This document shows, piece by piece, positions 11,589 through 22,308 of a stretch of 64,000 bases of DNA (within the stretch, counting starts at the first letter, position 1; every line of letters begins with the position of its first letter). The notes below the pieces were generated by a model that searched no databases, was not told where the DNA came from, and saw only the letters and a list, made by a program, of their open reading frames with translations. A program made the translations under genes and the position numbers. The stretch comes from Lunularia cruciata (Eukaryota > Streptophyta > Marchantiopsida > Lunulariales > Lunulariaceae), in contig OX419762.1 of NCBI GenBank assembly GCA_948567375.1, positions 47,101,034 through 47,165,033 of the forward strand, read 5' to 3'.

Positions 11589-11925
11589 CTCCAAAATGTC
11601 TTGCAAAGGACCAAAGCATCACCAATTTGGAGAGTCTAAAGTAATCTTCTATCAAGTCCTTTTTCCAGCTTCAAAAATGATCATTTTTAATAAAGTTTGA
11701 ATGCCAACTTCTTTGTCCATGACTTTTGTGCATTGTAAACACAGTTCCTTCATATAGTGACATTGCACTGGAATGGCCATCATCTATCACTATTGGTAAA
11801 TAGTGACACCCTATCACTATTTGCTATCATCTTCCATACAAATTCCAATTGTTCTAGAAATATTGTCACTATATTGAGGAAGTCACTATAACAAGGTATC
11901 ACTATATCAAGGGATAACTATATAG

Positions 11926-12900
11926 TATGAGCACCCACTTTGAGTTTAGAAAATGAGTGAGTGATCTTGAGTTGAGACATTATGGAGTTTTAAATATAGA
12001 GTTACGGGTATGAATGCACACTAAAATTCAACTCTTCTACCATAAAATTTTATGTGAACTCAAAAAGGTGACCTATAGCCCTTTATGGCAATGTGGTCTT
12101 CATTTGTCAAATATCTCAAATTCTCCCAGAAATCTAAATCCTAATATACTCAGAAATCCATATTTGAAATTGAGTCAATGAGTGAGGGAGCTTGAGTTGA
12201 GACCATGAGAGTTTGAGTAAAGATAGCAAGAGGATGAGTGAGCATTTTATTATAAGTTTTTATAGTGGCAAGTAAAATTGAGGAAGGAATTGGACTTGTG
12301 GTTGGTATCAAGGTGCAGTGGAGCAGCTATTAAGGGAGGTGACTTCACCAATACACGGATGACAATGCAGTTTTCAGCAAAATGAGGCTAGTCTTGGAGT
12401 AGATCTCGGAGCCAAGTGAAGAACCCAAGTTGGTTGACATTATTACTCAAGCGGTTGGGGTCAAGATTCATACACTAATTGTACAAAAGGTCAGACTTGT
12501 TAGAGGAGGTGCTTTTGGAGTAGAAAAGAGCTTAAGATATGCCTATCTTCACATTTATCTTGTGTCTTTTTTTTAGATTTTTTCCTTCTTTGGACTTATG
12601 TTTCTTTTTGTGTATTTCTTTGGTGTAAATAGGCCACGCTCTTTATTAGACATGCCAAATGTTTTAGGCACTAGCTATTTGGTAATTCCTGTCTCTTTGG
12701 CATTGGAGGTATTCCCAATGCCAAATAGACAATAGACCACTCTACTATCCTTCCACTTTGCTCTTGGGCACGGACTGCTAGAGGGATTTCTATAGGTGAG
12801 GCTCCTCATCTAGCATCCCACACTCCCTATGTGCATCTAGGGAGTAGACTTTAATATAGACTCTTTCAGCATATTCCTACTATGACTGAGGTACTCAATG
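11926..12900. other. No gene seen
   Basis: Follows the Tigger end. The first 45 bases (to about 11970) are also present beside the second Tigger copy at 22224-22268, so they were co-duplicated. The rest has no supported ORF or repeat. Confidence 0.5.
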
Positions 12901-13989
12901 GTTTCTTGTCTAGGTTTCTTGTCAATTTGTCCCTTGCCTTATCCTCCTCACTACTTGGAAGAGAAACCTACCCCAATTGATTCTCATGGACGACCCTACA
13001 TCAGAGCCTCCTCTCACTACCACAATCTTTTCTCCCACCTTTATTGACTTGTTGCCATTATAGAGCCATATCCCACTCTCAATGTCCTTAACATGACCTT
13101 ACAAACCACCCCATCAATGACCTACTTAGTCTTGCAACAATTGCCCATGGTATTGAGCTAGCCCGGCACCAAGGCCAAGCTAGATGCTTATGATTTAGGG
13201 TAGAGGCTACCACTCCACCTCCTCCACTAGACCATCTTTGTACACATATCCTTTCTCTTTAGGCTACACCAGGCTCTTACTCCTAGTTAAGCTCTCTAGA
13301 TCTTATCCAAGCATTCTTATTGGGGTAACCTAGACTTGGTATGTATACCAAGATCCTATGGCTACTACAATATTTTGTGAGCTCCACTCTCTCCATCTTA
13401 TTGCAAGCCATTTTAGCAAATGATGAAAGCACAAATATATCTACATGGACCTTATTAATTCTCTTCCCACAATGGATTCTAATCTTACCAACACATGGTG
13501 GTGCATTAGGACATTGAGAGACCACCTTTAGGATTCATAGGTTCTTGAGATGAGACTAGTCAACACGATGAGTAAACCATACATGCTCAAGCAACAACTA
13601 GGAGGATTGCAAATTCCCCACAATTCCATGCTCCACCCCTAGGGCATCATCACTTCCATCACTCCTTGATGTTAGGCAAGGTGAGAGAGTATAGACATGT
13701 AGCCCCAGCATCAGTACCCTTCCAACCTTCTCCCTTCTTTATGGATACTCTAGCTGCATTATCTATGCTCTATCCTTCGATTGAGGAAGCGCTCCCATGT
13801 TTCCTTCATGATTATCTTCTATACAAGGAGCTTCAACTTACAAAGTCAATCTTTGCTTATGCTCTATTTCATTTGCCACATTTCTCAGTGGGTGGGCCCT
13901 TTGGACTAGTTTGAGCACCTACATGCTTGTCTTTCTCTAAACACCTTGGATTTCCTCTCCTTTTTGCTTTTTATCAATGTATTGCTTCA

Positions 13990-14155
13990 TGTAATGCCAA
14001 TAACTAGACATATTATCTAGAGGTGAAAATTGGCTTGGTAATATTTAGAAGGATGTTATATATGATGGACTAAGTAGATCAGATAGAGGTATCACCAAAA
14101 GAGTACTTTTACTAATAGAGCACAAGCTAAAAATAGCCTGAAAACTATTAGGGAT
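13990..14155 (+). mobile_element. 5' fragment of the TGTAAT...ATTACA LTR family
   Basis: Starts TGTAATGCCAATAACTAGAC and continues with the GATGTTATATATGATGGACT, AGTATCACC-like and AAAAGAGTACTTTTACTAAT words of the solo LTR at 15025-15803. It breaks off near 14155, where RT-like sequence resumes. No target duplication is clear. Confidence 0.6.
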
Positions 14156-15423
14156 GTATTTCTCCATTTAGTCTCATGTACCATTTACCTCCAAGTACAA
14201 GACTCTTTCTCATATAGTTTTTTTCCACATCAGTTTGTGGTTGCTACTCCATGTGGATGCATGATAATTATTGCAAGCATTAGAGCATCCTTGGATCTCC
14301 ACCCAAACTAGATTGTTATCCAAGTGGATGTCTTGAATGCCTTCATCTCCATATCTTGCACATCTTTATTTTGAGCTCTTCACTTTATAAGGGATCAAAT
14401 CCCCTCCTTCATTCCATTTGTTTTCACATTCTATGGCATAAAGACCCCTTTGTCATATAATCATCATACTACTACATGAGACTTCATACAATAGGCATCT
14501 ATTGAGGGTTCATGGAAGGGAGATCACCTTGGGAGGCATCTTTTTGTCATTGCTTACTACACAAATTTAAAAGAAGTCAAAGCTATTTTTCCCTCATGAC
14601 TCTTCTGATCCATCTTAGATTATACCCACATCTTAGGCCCTTTGGAGATGTGGTGCATGCTATAGCAGCTTTTATGTGCAGCTTAGAGACCTTGGGTTTA
14701 CAAGTCCAAACTTGTAAATGCAATGTATAGAGCCCACATGCAGTTCTCACTCTCTCAACCTTTCCAACAAGATTCTAGTTCCCCATTGGAGGTGCAAGGG
14801 TTTTGGGATCCCCATTAGAAACAAAGGATCATTACCACACATTCATCTTGGACACTTTGATACAGGTCATGATCCATCCTCACTTACTGCTAAGATTGGG
14901 GAAATGCACAAGTAGCATACTCCATCTTAGTATGTAGCTACCTCCCTTGAGCCTCCTACCTAGCCCACACATATGCTCCTACAAAGGCACTTCTTCCACA
15001 CTTACATACTTTTGATAGCACTATTGTAAAACCAAGAGCTAGCCATATGATCTAGATGTGAAATTTGGTTTGGTAACATTTGGAATGATGTTATACATGA
15101 TGGAAAAAAAAGATCAGATAGAAGTATCACCAAAAGAGTACTTCTACTAATAGGGTAGAAACCAAAATAGACTTGAAAACCTTAGAACCAATAGCTAGAC
15201 ATATGATTTAAAGGTGAGAATTGGTTTGATAACATCTGGAAGGATGTTACACATGATGGACTAAATAGATCAAAAAGAGGTATCACCAAAAGGGGACTTC
15301 TGCTAATAGAGTAGGAACAAAAATATGCCTGAAATCTTTGGAGGCAATTTTGGAGGCCTAAATGGATAAATTAGGCCTCAAAATTGTGCAGATTCCTATC
15401 CCACTCCCCTCCTCCTCTCCCCA

Positions 15424-15441
15424 CCCCCCCCCCCCCCCCCC
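15424..15441 (+). repeat. Run of 18 cytosines
   Basis: Homopolymer inside the solo LTR; the sister LTR at 60949-61693 has only short C runs there. Confidence 0.95.
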
Positions 15442-15703
15442 AACCCAAATGGAGGCAAGGCTCTCCCTGCTTTTTCTCATTGAGAGCTTTCCAATGGTAA
15501 CTCACCCACGTGATTTTGAGATTCCTACAGGAAGATTCCCTAAAAGATTCCCTCCAATCAAAGCTTGTTTGACCAACTAGATAGGACCACGACCGACATG
15601 TCACCCATCCAAGTAAGTAATCCAAGGGTGGAGCTTGCTGGCATGTCACCTATCTATGTGCCTAATCTTATGGTGGAGCTTCCTTGGAGGAGATCCTCTT
15701 TGT

Positions 15704-15713
15704 CTATATAATA
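15704..15713 (+). promoter_or_regulatory. TATA box of solo LTR
   Basis: CTATATAATA lies about 90 bases before the LTR end, the expected U3/R position for plus-strand transcription. It is conserved in the copies at the window start and at about 61590. Confidence 0.6.
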
Positions 15714-16650
15714 AAGAGAAGGTGCTCCTTTGGGGCATCGGAGTTTGAGTGTGAAACTTGTGTTTGTGCGTCTGTGTTTCCCTGCTATCCTCACAATATT
15801 ACAACTATATTGCACACCTTCTCCACTTTGTTGGTGCAATGTATGCTCCTTCAATTATCAAAGGAATGGTGCAAACTACAAATAGCAATACCCATAGCTA
15901 CGGGAGGGTGTGGCATCATACTACAAGAGAGCATTGCACCAACAAACTTTATAGGTGCTTGGGCCTTAGTGGACCCTTAATTAGCCGATACGTTCTTACG
16001 CCATGGGTGCCTTTTCCTTTTGACACCTATCACAATAGTGGATTCATGTCCCCATGACTTTCAGAGTTATCTATGGCTCAAGATTATTTACCAAGACCTA
16101 CACACATGGCACTCTTGGCATCTGCAAACTTTGTTTCTCTAAACTCTTGGAAGGCAAACATCAAAGAGCATATATACACCTACACCACCACCAACATCCT
16201 CACTAATGCACAGTTATCTGATAGAGCTAGGATTCTTTCCTATGGAGGTAAAGGCTCCATAGCTTTGCTCCTTGCATCTCCCTTCATAGAGGATTTTTTT
16301 CCACATCTCAAGAGTTCTCCATAGATTTTTGCCTACATTTGGGTCTCCCTCATCCGGCCATGATTGGGCTACCAGACTAGTGCGTATGTGGTTCCACATA
16401 TGACACACATGGCATACATCTATTGCAATGTGCAGTGGAAGGAGGCCCACCAGAGTTCATGATGTTATCTAGGATACAGTGGCTCAGCTTCCCCAGTCTA
16501 CAAAATTTTAAGTATAGATTGGGTGGTTGGACTTACCAGAGCCACCTCCACATAGATAAACTCACATTCACATACCCCTCCACGCCTCTCCCCGGGCTAG
16601 AGATCTCTATCACACAATTCAGCAAGGATCTCTATCTATCACACAATTCA

Positions 16651-17410
16651 GTAATAATGTTCTATTTACTTTTCAGCTGCCTGCTTTGTGGCCTCTCTTG
16701 TGGGGCGTGGTAGGGTCTTGGTTTGGCTTCAGTTGGTGGTCTGTGTCCCTTGAGCTTTGTGCTCTGTTCCCTTTTTGCACTCCTTGATGTTGTGTGCTCT
16801 TTCTGCTTTCCATCAGGGTATTTATTGGTGTGATTTTTCCTTTCAACGCTCCTAGTTTCAACCCCTTTGGCACTGAAATCGGCATCAAACTCCTCATCCT
16901 TCACTAGTGTATTGTCCACCGTCAGCATTGCCTCTCCATCTTTTAGGTCACCCTCACCTCGGATTACACCTAAAATTATGCATCTTGCTTTCCTTACTCT
17001 GGCTGGGTTACCTGAATACGAGGATGTGCTATCTCAATGAGAAGATGTATCACATTAACATGCTATGATCTAACAAATGGAATAACTGCTATTTCAAACC
17101 AAAGAATCTACGATTCCCGAAGTTTCGCGGGCCACCTTCTTTTCCTACACCATGGCTAAATTTAAAAAAGATTAGGTTAGTCGAGGTACCCACACCTATA
17201 AATACCCCGAGTGGTGATTTAAAGTTTTACATATGCATTATCCGGTGCTCTCCTAGCTTCAGTAGCTCAGAAGCGGTCCAAGAGCAGGTACAGGACTTTT
17301 AAGGCTTGGTTCTGTGAGAAGCTCCGGTTGACTGCCACTTCACGTGGGCCGTGTTGACCACTGGTCAAAGACCAGTGTAGATTCTAACGGAATCTCACCG
17401 ATTCCCACCG
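16651..17410. other. No gene seen
   Basis: Minus-strand frames of 74-88 codons at 16662-16928 are Lys/Arg/Gln-rich and overlap each other in two frames; I see no domain. The remainder to 17410 is unassigned. Confidence 0.45.
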
Positions 17411-17463
17411 CCTACGGATCATTTTTCCTACGCGGTCGCCTTTACAAAAAACCTACGGATCAT
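17411..17463 (+). mobile_element. 29-bp 3'-end insertion of R2-like LINE with 12-bp TSD
   Basis: CCTACGGATCAT occurs exactly at 17411-17422 and 17452-17463. Between them lie 29 bases that carry the element's 3' terminal word CTACGCGGTCGCCTTT followed by a short A-rich tail. This is the pattern left by target-primed reverse transcription that stopped almost at once. Confidence 0.8.
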
Positions 17464-17561
17464 GACATAAGGCCACGTCTGAATATTGTAGTGTACACGT
17501 GGTCGGATTTTCGCAGTCTGCGCTATTTTCTACCATCCTCCCGAAATAGACTTGACCGACT

Positions 17562-17635
17562 AGATTTAAATTAAGAAAAGGGCGACCGCGTAGGAAACAC
17601 GAAGTATGGGAAGACCCTACATTTAGATTTGGTAA
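17562..17635 (-). mobile_element. Short 3'-end copy of R2-like LINE (minus)
   Basis: 17577-17617 is the reverse complement of the LINE 3' terminal module (GGGTCTTCCCAT...ACGCGGTCGCC). Flanks TAGATTTAAATTAAG (17562-17576) and TAGATTTGGTAAAG (about 17622-17635) form an imperfect target duplication. Confidence 0.6.
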
Positions 17636-17760
17636 AGAATTAACCCTACATTCACACCTCTCCCTTGTACGGCTTGGTGGGTCTTCCCATCCTTCGTTTT
17701 TTCTACGCGGTCGCCTTCTTCACATTTACACCCTGCATTTAAATTTGGTAAAATATTAAC
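17615..17760 (+). mobile_element. Short 3'-end copy of R2-like LINE (plus)
   Basis: About 17655-17717 carries CTCTCCCTTGTACGGCTTGG, then the GTCTTCCCATCCTTCG and CTACGCGGTCGCC words of the LINE 3' end. Flanking it are imperfect direct repeats of about 31 bp (17615-17645 and 17730-17760, both containing TTTGGTAAA and ending ATTAACC). They may be a long target duplication or a pre-existing tandem repeat. Confidence 0.6.
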
Positions 17761-18265
17761 CAACCATTTGAAGTCTTGACGGGCGCATCGGTCGTAAGCT
17801 TGTCATTGGATTCCAGGAATATGACAATTTGAAGCAAGAACATCGGTTTGAAGGCTCGACGCGTCGTTTGATCCTATGTGGCGATGAATTGGTCCTACGT
17901 CGCAATGGATAGTAGAAGCACGATCATTCGAAACACAAGAACATTGTTGTTTGCACGCACTCCGTCCAGGCGAACTATTATTTGTGGATGCTATAGGACC
18001 ACGTGTCTACCGAAGATCGGTTCAATCCTTGTGCCGGCTTTGGGTTAGGTTAAACCTTTCTCTGTCCAAATTCTAAAACATCAGAGCACGTAAGTCCATC
18101 CAAATTGATTTCTGTCGACGAGTTAGTGATTGGTCTTCGCAGCAATCCAGATTGCCGGTAACTGTTATCCAGAACAGACTTAGATAACCCACTATTTAGT
18201 ATCCACTCAGCAATCTACTTTCCTCCATAACTCAGCATTGAACGTCATTTCGCTAGAAAGAACTG
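17761..18265. other. No gene seen
   Basis: Single-copy-looking sequence between the short LINE tails and the 5' end of LINE copy 2; no ORF or RNA gene recognised. Confidence 0.5.
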
Positions 18266-18722
18266 CGGGAGAGTGTGGAGACGGGAGAGGAGAGGGAGTG
18301 CCGTGAGAAGATATCTTTAATTCCCTTAGGGCTCTCTAGCATATAGCACTCCAGTGAATAGTAAATTATTTTTGTTTTTCAATTTTGGTTCCATTGGTAT
18401 CTAGATTGAAGACTTTGGAGAATGGAGTAGAAAGTTATGAGGAATTTTAGCTTTTTGTAGGGTTTAGAGTGATTATTACACACCGAGAGTGATAAGTCTA
18501 GAATTTTCGTTTCTAATCTTTTGGTTTTATTGATTAAGTTCCATAGAAATTTAATTTAAAAATTTTGGAGACAGAAATTGAAAGTAATGAAAGTTTATAA
18601 ATTTTAGAGTTTGGAGAGATTGTTTTCTTATGTGAGTTGTGATGTGAGGGATTGTGGTTTTATAGATATGAGGAGTATGGAGAGGAACATCATGTGTTAC
18701 TATCATTATTCTTGTGTTAGCT

Positions 18723-19163
18723 ATGGCTACATCTTCCCATGTGGGGTCGCCTAGAGCAGCTCAGGATACACCATGCCCGGTGTGTCATCGACGCTTTACC
18801 TTGCAAGGGGTAAAGACCCATGTGGGAAGGATGCAAAAGGACTATGATTGGACCACTTGGGATGCCCACGTGAGATGAATGACCACACCAACAACAAAGA
18901 CACTCGGGATTACGCATGCTTCTTCTATCCCTTCCTTGATCGTTCCAGGGATACCGATCGGGTCGTGGGAGTGGTTAGCTTCTCAAGCAAGTTGCATTTT
19001 GGAGTTATTTGAGACTAGTTTTCCATGTCCATGTATATTCCATAGGCTATCCCGCACACTCCATGATGAGGCTAGACAGGCTTTTCGCCTACCACTTGAG
19101 AGTTTTGCACGGGATCCCTTGGACGAGTTAGCATGGTTCCTATTCCTCTTACTCCCTCAATGA
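18723..19163 (+). pseudogene. R2-like LINE ORF, N-terminal finger region (copy 2)
   Basis: ATG at 18723 starts MATSSHVGSPRAAQDTPCPV. The C2H2 finger reads CPVC...H with THVGRMQKDYDW; the second His of the finger (RMH in copy 1) is Gln here, so zinc binding is probably lost. The frame shifts around 18880 and continues in the 18879-19163 frame (ITHASSIPSLIVPGIPIGSW, then SCILELFETSFPCPC). R2-type proteins use this domain to recognise target DNA. The start was chosen because copy 1 has a Met at the same place and sequence upstream is not conserved as protein. Confidence 0.65.
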
Positions 19164-19499
19164 TGTCTTTGTTATGCTAGAGGAGGACTTGCGGAGCATA
19201 GGGAGGTGGCTGCTAGATTTCATCGATTCCGAGCGAGCGATTGGGCGGCCCTTTAGGAGGAGTCTATTAGGGCTACATGATTTAGGAGACAAGCATCACC
19301 ACAGGATACCACAAAGTCCACTTGATTACGATGGTGTAGGACATTGGGTCAGGCGGGAGAGTTTAGTAGAGCGGCACAAGCGCTACACCCTTTATCTATG
19401 GCGAGTCCTACTGATGGGACTATCTCTTCCCTACGCTCACTACATTCTATAACAGTAGAGAGACTACCACTAGAGGTCTTAGATTATTAGCCTGAGCAA

Positions 19500-20910
19500 C
19501 CTTTATGTCTTGATAGGTCACTATTTGCACAAGCATTGTGCATCATTGCCCCTCGCCTTTCCTCAAGAGGCTTGTCAAGGATGGTTTATGAGCACCTTAG
19601 AGATTGCTTCTAGGCAGATGATCCTTCTAGTGGTTTAACCAAGTTGTTTTAGGTGGCTACAGCAATAACGAGAGGAGACATTCTTATGTTTTTTAGTCGA
19701 GTGTTAGGTGCTAATTGCCTTCTTGCGATGGAGAAGGACATGGGAGGCATTAGACCAATTGCTATTGGAGAGATCTTTTTGCAGTTGGTCAATCATACCA
19801 TTGTCCTCCAGCATTGTTCCCACTTTCGATAGCACCTCAATCCACATTAGTTTGGAGTAGCTACACTTGGAGGATGTGAGGCTATATCTCTAGGCATTAG
19901 AGCACTCCTAGATATCCATCTAGAGTGCGTCATCCTACAGGTGGATGTGGAGAACGCTTTTAATAGCGTCTCACGGGCATCCATCTCTAGAGAGCTTAGG
20001 GAGGCTGGTGGATCCTTGGCGAGTCTCATTCCTTTTGTGCGGTCTTTTTATGGCTCTCTTGCTTCCCTTCACTACCAGCATGGTGGTTCACAGGAGGGAG
20101 TTACCGTCTTGGAGTTAGCTGTTGGTACACGCCAGGGAGATCCTTTGGGGAGGGGGAGGTGGGGGTTTATTTTCCATGGTTCACTTTAGAGCTCTTCTAT
20201 CTACTACTTTGGCCATGCCAGGTTGTGTATTTCCCTCCTTGGCAGATGATACACACATCGTAGGCCCTGTAGATCAGATTAGGTAGGCCTTTGACTACTT
20301 GACTACCAAGCTACATCTTGTAGGCTTGCAAGTCAAGGTGTCAAAGTGTAGGGCATGGTCCCCTTTAGGTATCCCTCCCCATCTTGAGCTTCCATAGGGG
20401 TGTATCATATCCACAGATAGACTTTGTGTTCTTGGAGTGCCAGTAGGATCGGAGGATTTTGTCACACACTTCTTAGACGTTGCCCTTGTAGAGGATGTTC
20501 TCCATGTGGATGACCTTCCATTACTAGGAGATCCACAGGTGGCATTTGGTATACTCTCCTCCAGTATTGCTCATTGACCGTCCTACCTCATCCGTATAGT
20601 TCCCCCCTCATCGTCCTTCCTATCACGTTTGAGAGCATTGATATGAGGATTACGAGAGTCTTTGGTGATATTATTGGACCAAGGACTTTTGAGTGTGTGA
20701 CAGGGGATTTGGCATGTAAACAGATGGCTCCACCAATCTCATGTGGTGGGGTTGGCTTGCTATCTATGGAGGAGACGGCACCTATAGCATTTTTGGGTAG
20801 TTGGGCTCTCTCGACACTCCTACTTTCCTCTCATTTTTTGGGTCTTGATAGGCCGGTTTTGGAGACTTATATGACAAAGGTGGAGGGAGGATCCTTTTCT
20901 CTCTAGGTGT
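19500..20910 (+). pseudogene. R2-like LINE reverse transcriptase domain (copy 2)
   Basis: Frames at 19941-20189 and 20574-20906, plus connecting sequence, give an RNA-dependent DNA polymerase. Upstream, FGVATLGGCEAI at about 19850 precedes motif A. Motif A is QVDVENAFNSVSR with the first catalytic Asp. Motif B is GTRQGDPLG. The catalytic box reads LADDTHIVG, with Leu replacing the usual Phe/Tyr of F/YADD; copy 3 has the same Leu. The thumb end, CGGVGLLSMEETAPIAFLGS, is typical of this RT group. At least two frameshifts (near 20150 and 20280) and stops such as the TAG before QAFDYL disable it. Confidence 0.75.
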
Positions 20911-21010
20911 TATTATGGCAGATGATAGATAGCCTATCCCCACGAGCACGAGAGGATTTCCACCTTTTGCTTCACTATCATCAGATTGCACTAGAGGTTT
21001 ATAGTCTTCC

Positions 21011-22308
21011 TTGATGGAGCAACACTATGAGCATACGCTACATTCTCTCTAGAATCAATTGGGAAGCATTAAGAAGGCAAACACATTTCTACATTCTACT
21101 TGACAATTGCAACTCACACATCTTTGGTGCAAAAGTGTTGGACATAGCAGGCTCCCTGCAAACATCATTCACCTTTCAAGCAATTACGATCCTGTTTTTC
21201 ACACCAAACATGACAATCGACTACCAACCACTATATTAGAGGATCATTCACTCACTAAAGTAGGATATTGCAAGACAATACTTTACTCACTACTCAGTGA
21301 ATAAGAGTTATGGCAGTGCTCACATGATGAGATGCCCATGAATCATTTTCCAATTCATGAACACACACATGTGTGAATGTTCTTTACTGGCTCCAGGAGG
21401 CCCATGATAACATTTCTGAAAATACCATCTGATGGTGCTTCTTAAAGGCAAATGTCCCACTGTTGGACAATGCTGCAAATTCCAACAATGATATTGATTG
21501 CCTTGCTCCAGCCTTTAGAGAAGATAATGATGTTGTCATTGATCTAGTTAATATGATGTCATCTGTTCAAATGCATGATGTCTTGGCGGACTTGCTTGGT
21601 ATTACAAGAGATGTGTCAAAACTGATCAACTTTGGCAAGGATGAACCCATAGGCAGTTTGGAAATCAATGAGACCAAGATCATCAAGGGTGTTCTGCTCT
21701 TGTCTGGTGACCTAATACTGCTTGTTGATTCTGACAATGATGATGACATTGCAGATCTTGTCTCAATCTAGACTGCTCTTGCAAGAGTCAAAGCTATGCA
21801 AAATTATCTATCCTATTTGCTGCCTTTGTCATCATACTCATCAAAATTTGCTGTAATAATGATCTGCATCAGGCTCTTTACTAGCTCCAAAAATGTCTTG
21901 CAAAGGACCAAAGCATCACCAATTTGGAGAGTCTAAAGCAATCTTCTATCAAGTCCTTTTTCTAGCTTCAAAAATGATCATTTTTAATAAAGTTTGAATG
22001 CCAACTTCTTTGCCCATGACTTCTGTGCATTGTAAACACAGTTCCTTCATATAGTGACACTGCACTGGAATGGCCATAATCTGTCACTATTGGTAAATAG
22101 TGACACCCTATCACTATTTGCTATCATCTTCCACACAAATTGCAATTTTTCTAGAAATATTGTCACTATATTGAGGAAGTTACTATAACAAGGTGTCACT
22201 ATATCAAGGGATAACTATATAGTATGAGCACCCACTTTGAGTTTAGATAGTGAGTGAGTGATCTTGAGTTGATGGAGCAACAGTGTGAGCATATGCTACA
22301 TTCTCTCT
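21011..22308 (+). mobile_element. 5'-truncated Tigger segment flanked by 40-bp direct repeats
   Basis: Sequence 21051-22268 matches 10754-11970, i.e. the 3' two-thirds of Tigger copy 1 plus about 45 bp of non-Tigger flank. It sits inside LINE copy 2 between direct repeats at 21011-21050 and 22269-22308, which differ at three of 40 bases. The repeats are LINE coding sequence duplicated at the junction. No poly-A is seen. Because the first third of the transposon is missing and foreign flank is included, this was not a normal cut-and-paste event. Confidence 0.85.
21463..21771 (+). pseudogene. Tigger transposase C-terminal acidic region (copy 2)
   Basis: A 102-codon frame nearly identical to 11166-11474 of the first Tigger copy (MDNAANSNNDIDCLAPAFRE; SDNDDDIADLVSI). 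A stop follows where copy 1 continues for about 38 codons. The catalytic DNCNSHIF block lies upstream at 21027-21239. It has no start of its own and is a transposon relic. Confidence 0.6.

Larger units (their letters stand above)
10190..11925 (+). mobile_element. Decayed pogo/Tigger-type DNA transposon, copy 1
   Basis: Fragments in order match a Tigger-like DDE transposase. First comes the CENP-B-type helix-turn-helix tail (FNRWIQNFLGRKG, then CGEHN), then IWNIDQTAP, equivalent to the family's IYNxDETGL. The core reads LTFLVIGKLK and later ILLDNCNSHIFATKVL, FFTPNMIIDYQSLDQWIIHS, equivalent to the DNAPSH and QPLDQGII blocks. Several stops break it. At the 3' side (about 11862-11925) short words such as CACTATATTGAGGAAGT and TCACTATATCAAGGG resemble the end sequence of Tigger elements, with a terminal ACTATATAGT near 11925. 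I did not find a clear matching 5' terminus. Confidence 0.75.
15025..15803 (+). mobile_element. Solo LTR (779 bp) with perfect 5-bp target duplication
   Basis: Begins TGTAAAACC and ends ATATTACA, the TG...CA inverted-repeat tips of an LTR. ACTAT at 15020-15024 and 15804-15808 is an exact 5-bp target-site duplication. Reverse-transcriptase coding sequence of the host LINE resumes on either side. The first 300 bases hold an imperfect tandem duplication (about 15036-15170 and 15190-15325; both start with a CTAG-C-CATATGAT word). A TATA box sits at 15704-15713. No internal retrotransposon region or primer site follows, so it is a solo LTR left by recombination. A sister copy is at 60949-61693 and a partial one at 1-153. 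Confidence 0.9.
12900..16650 (+). mobile_element. Second, diverged lineage of R2-like non-LTR element
   Basis: Pieces of a reverse transcriptase in the same order as in the three main LINE copies but with different residues. 13760-13912 reads FAYALFHLPHFSVGGPFGLV (main family: FAQALC...SSRGLSRMVYEHL). 14230-14350 reads HQFVVATPCGC and then IQVDVLNAF, the RT motif A with its Asp. 14640-14730 reads LETLGLQVQTCKCNV. 15880-15970 reads ATGGCGIILQES, then FIGAWALVDPLIS (main family: SSGGVGLLFMEE, FLGSWALSTPLIS). Beyond 16070 comes an LNSWKANIKEH stretch. Two LTR pieces split it. The N-terminal finger and endonuclease were not recognised, so the ends are approximate. Confidence 0.65.
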
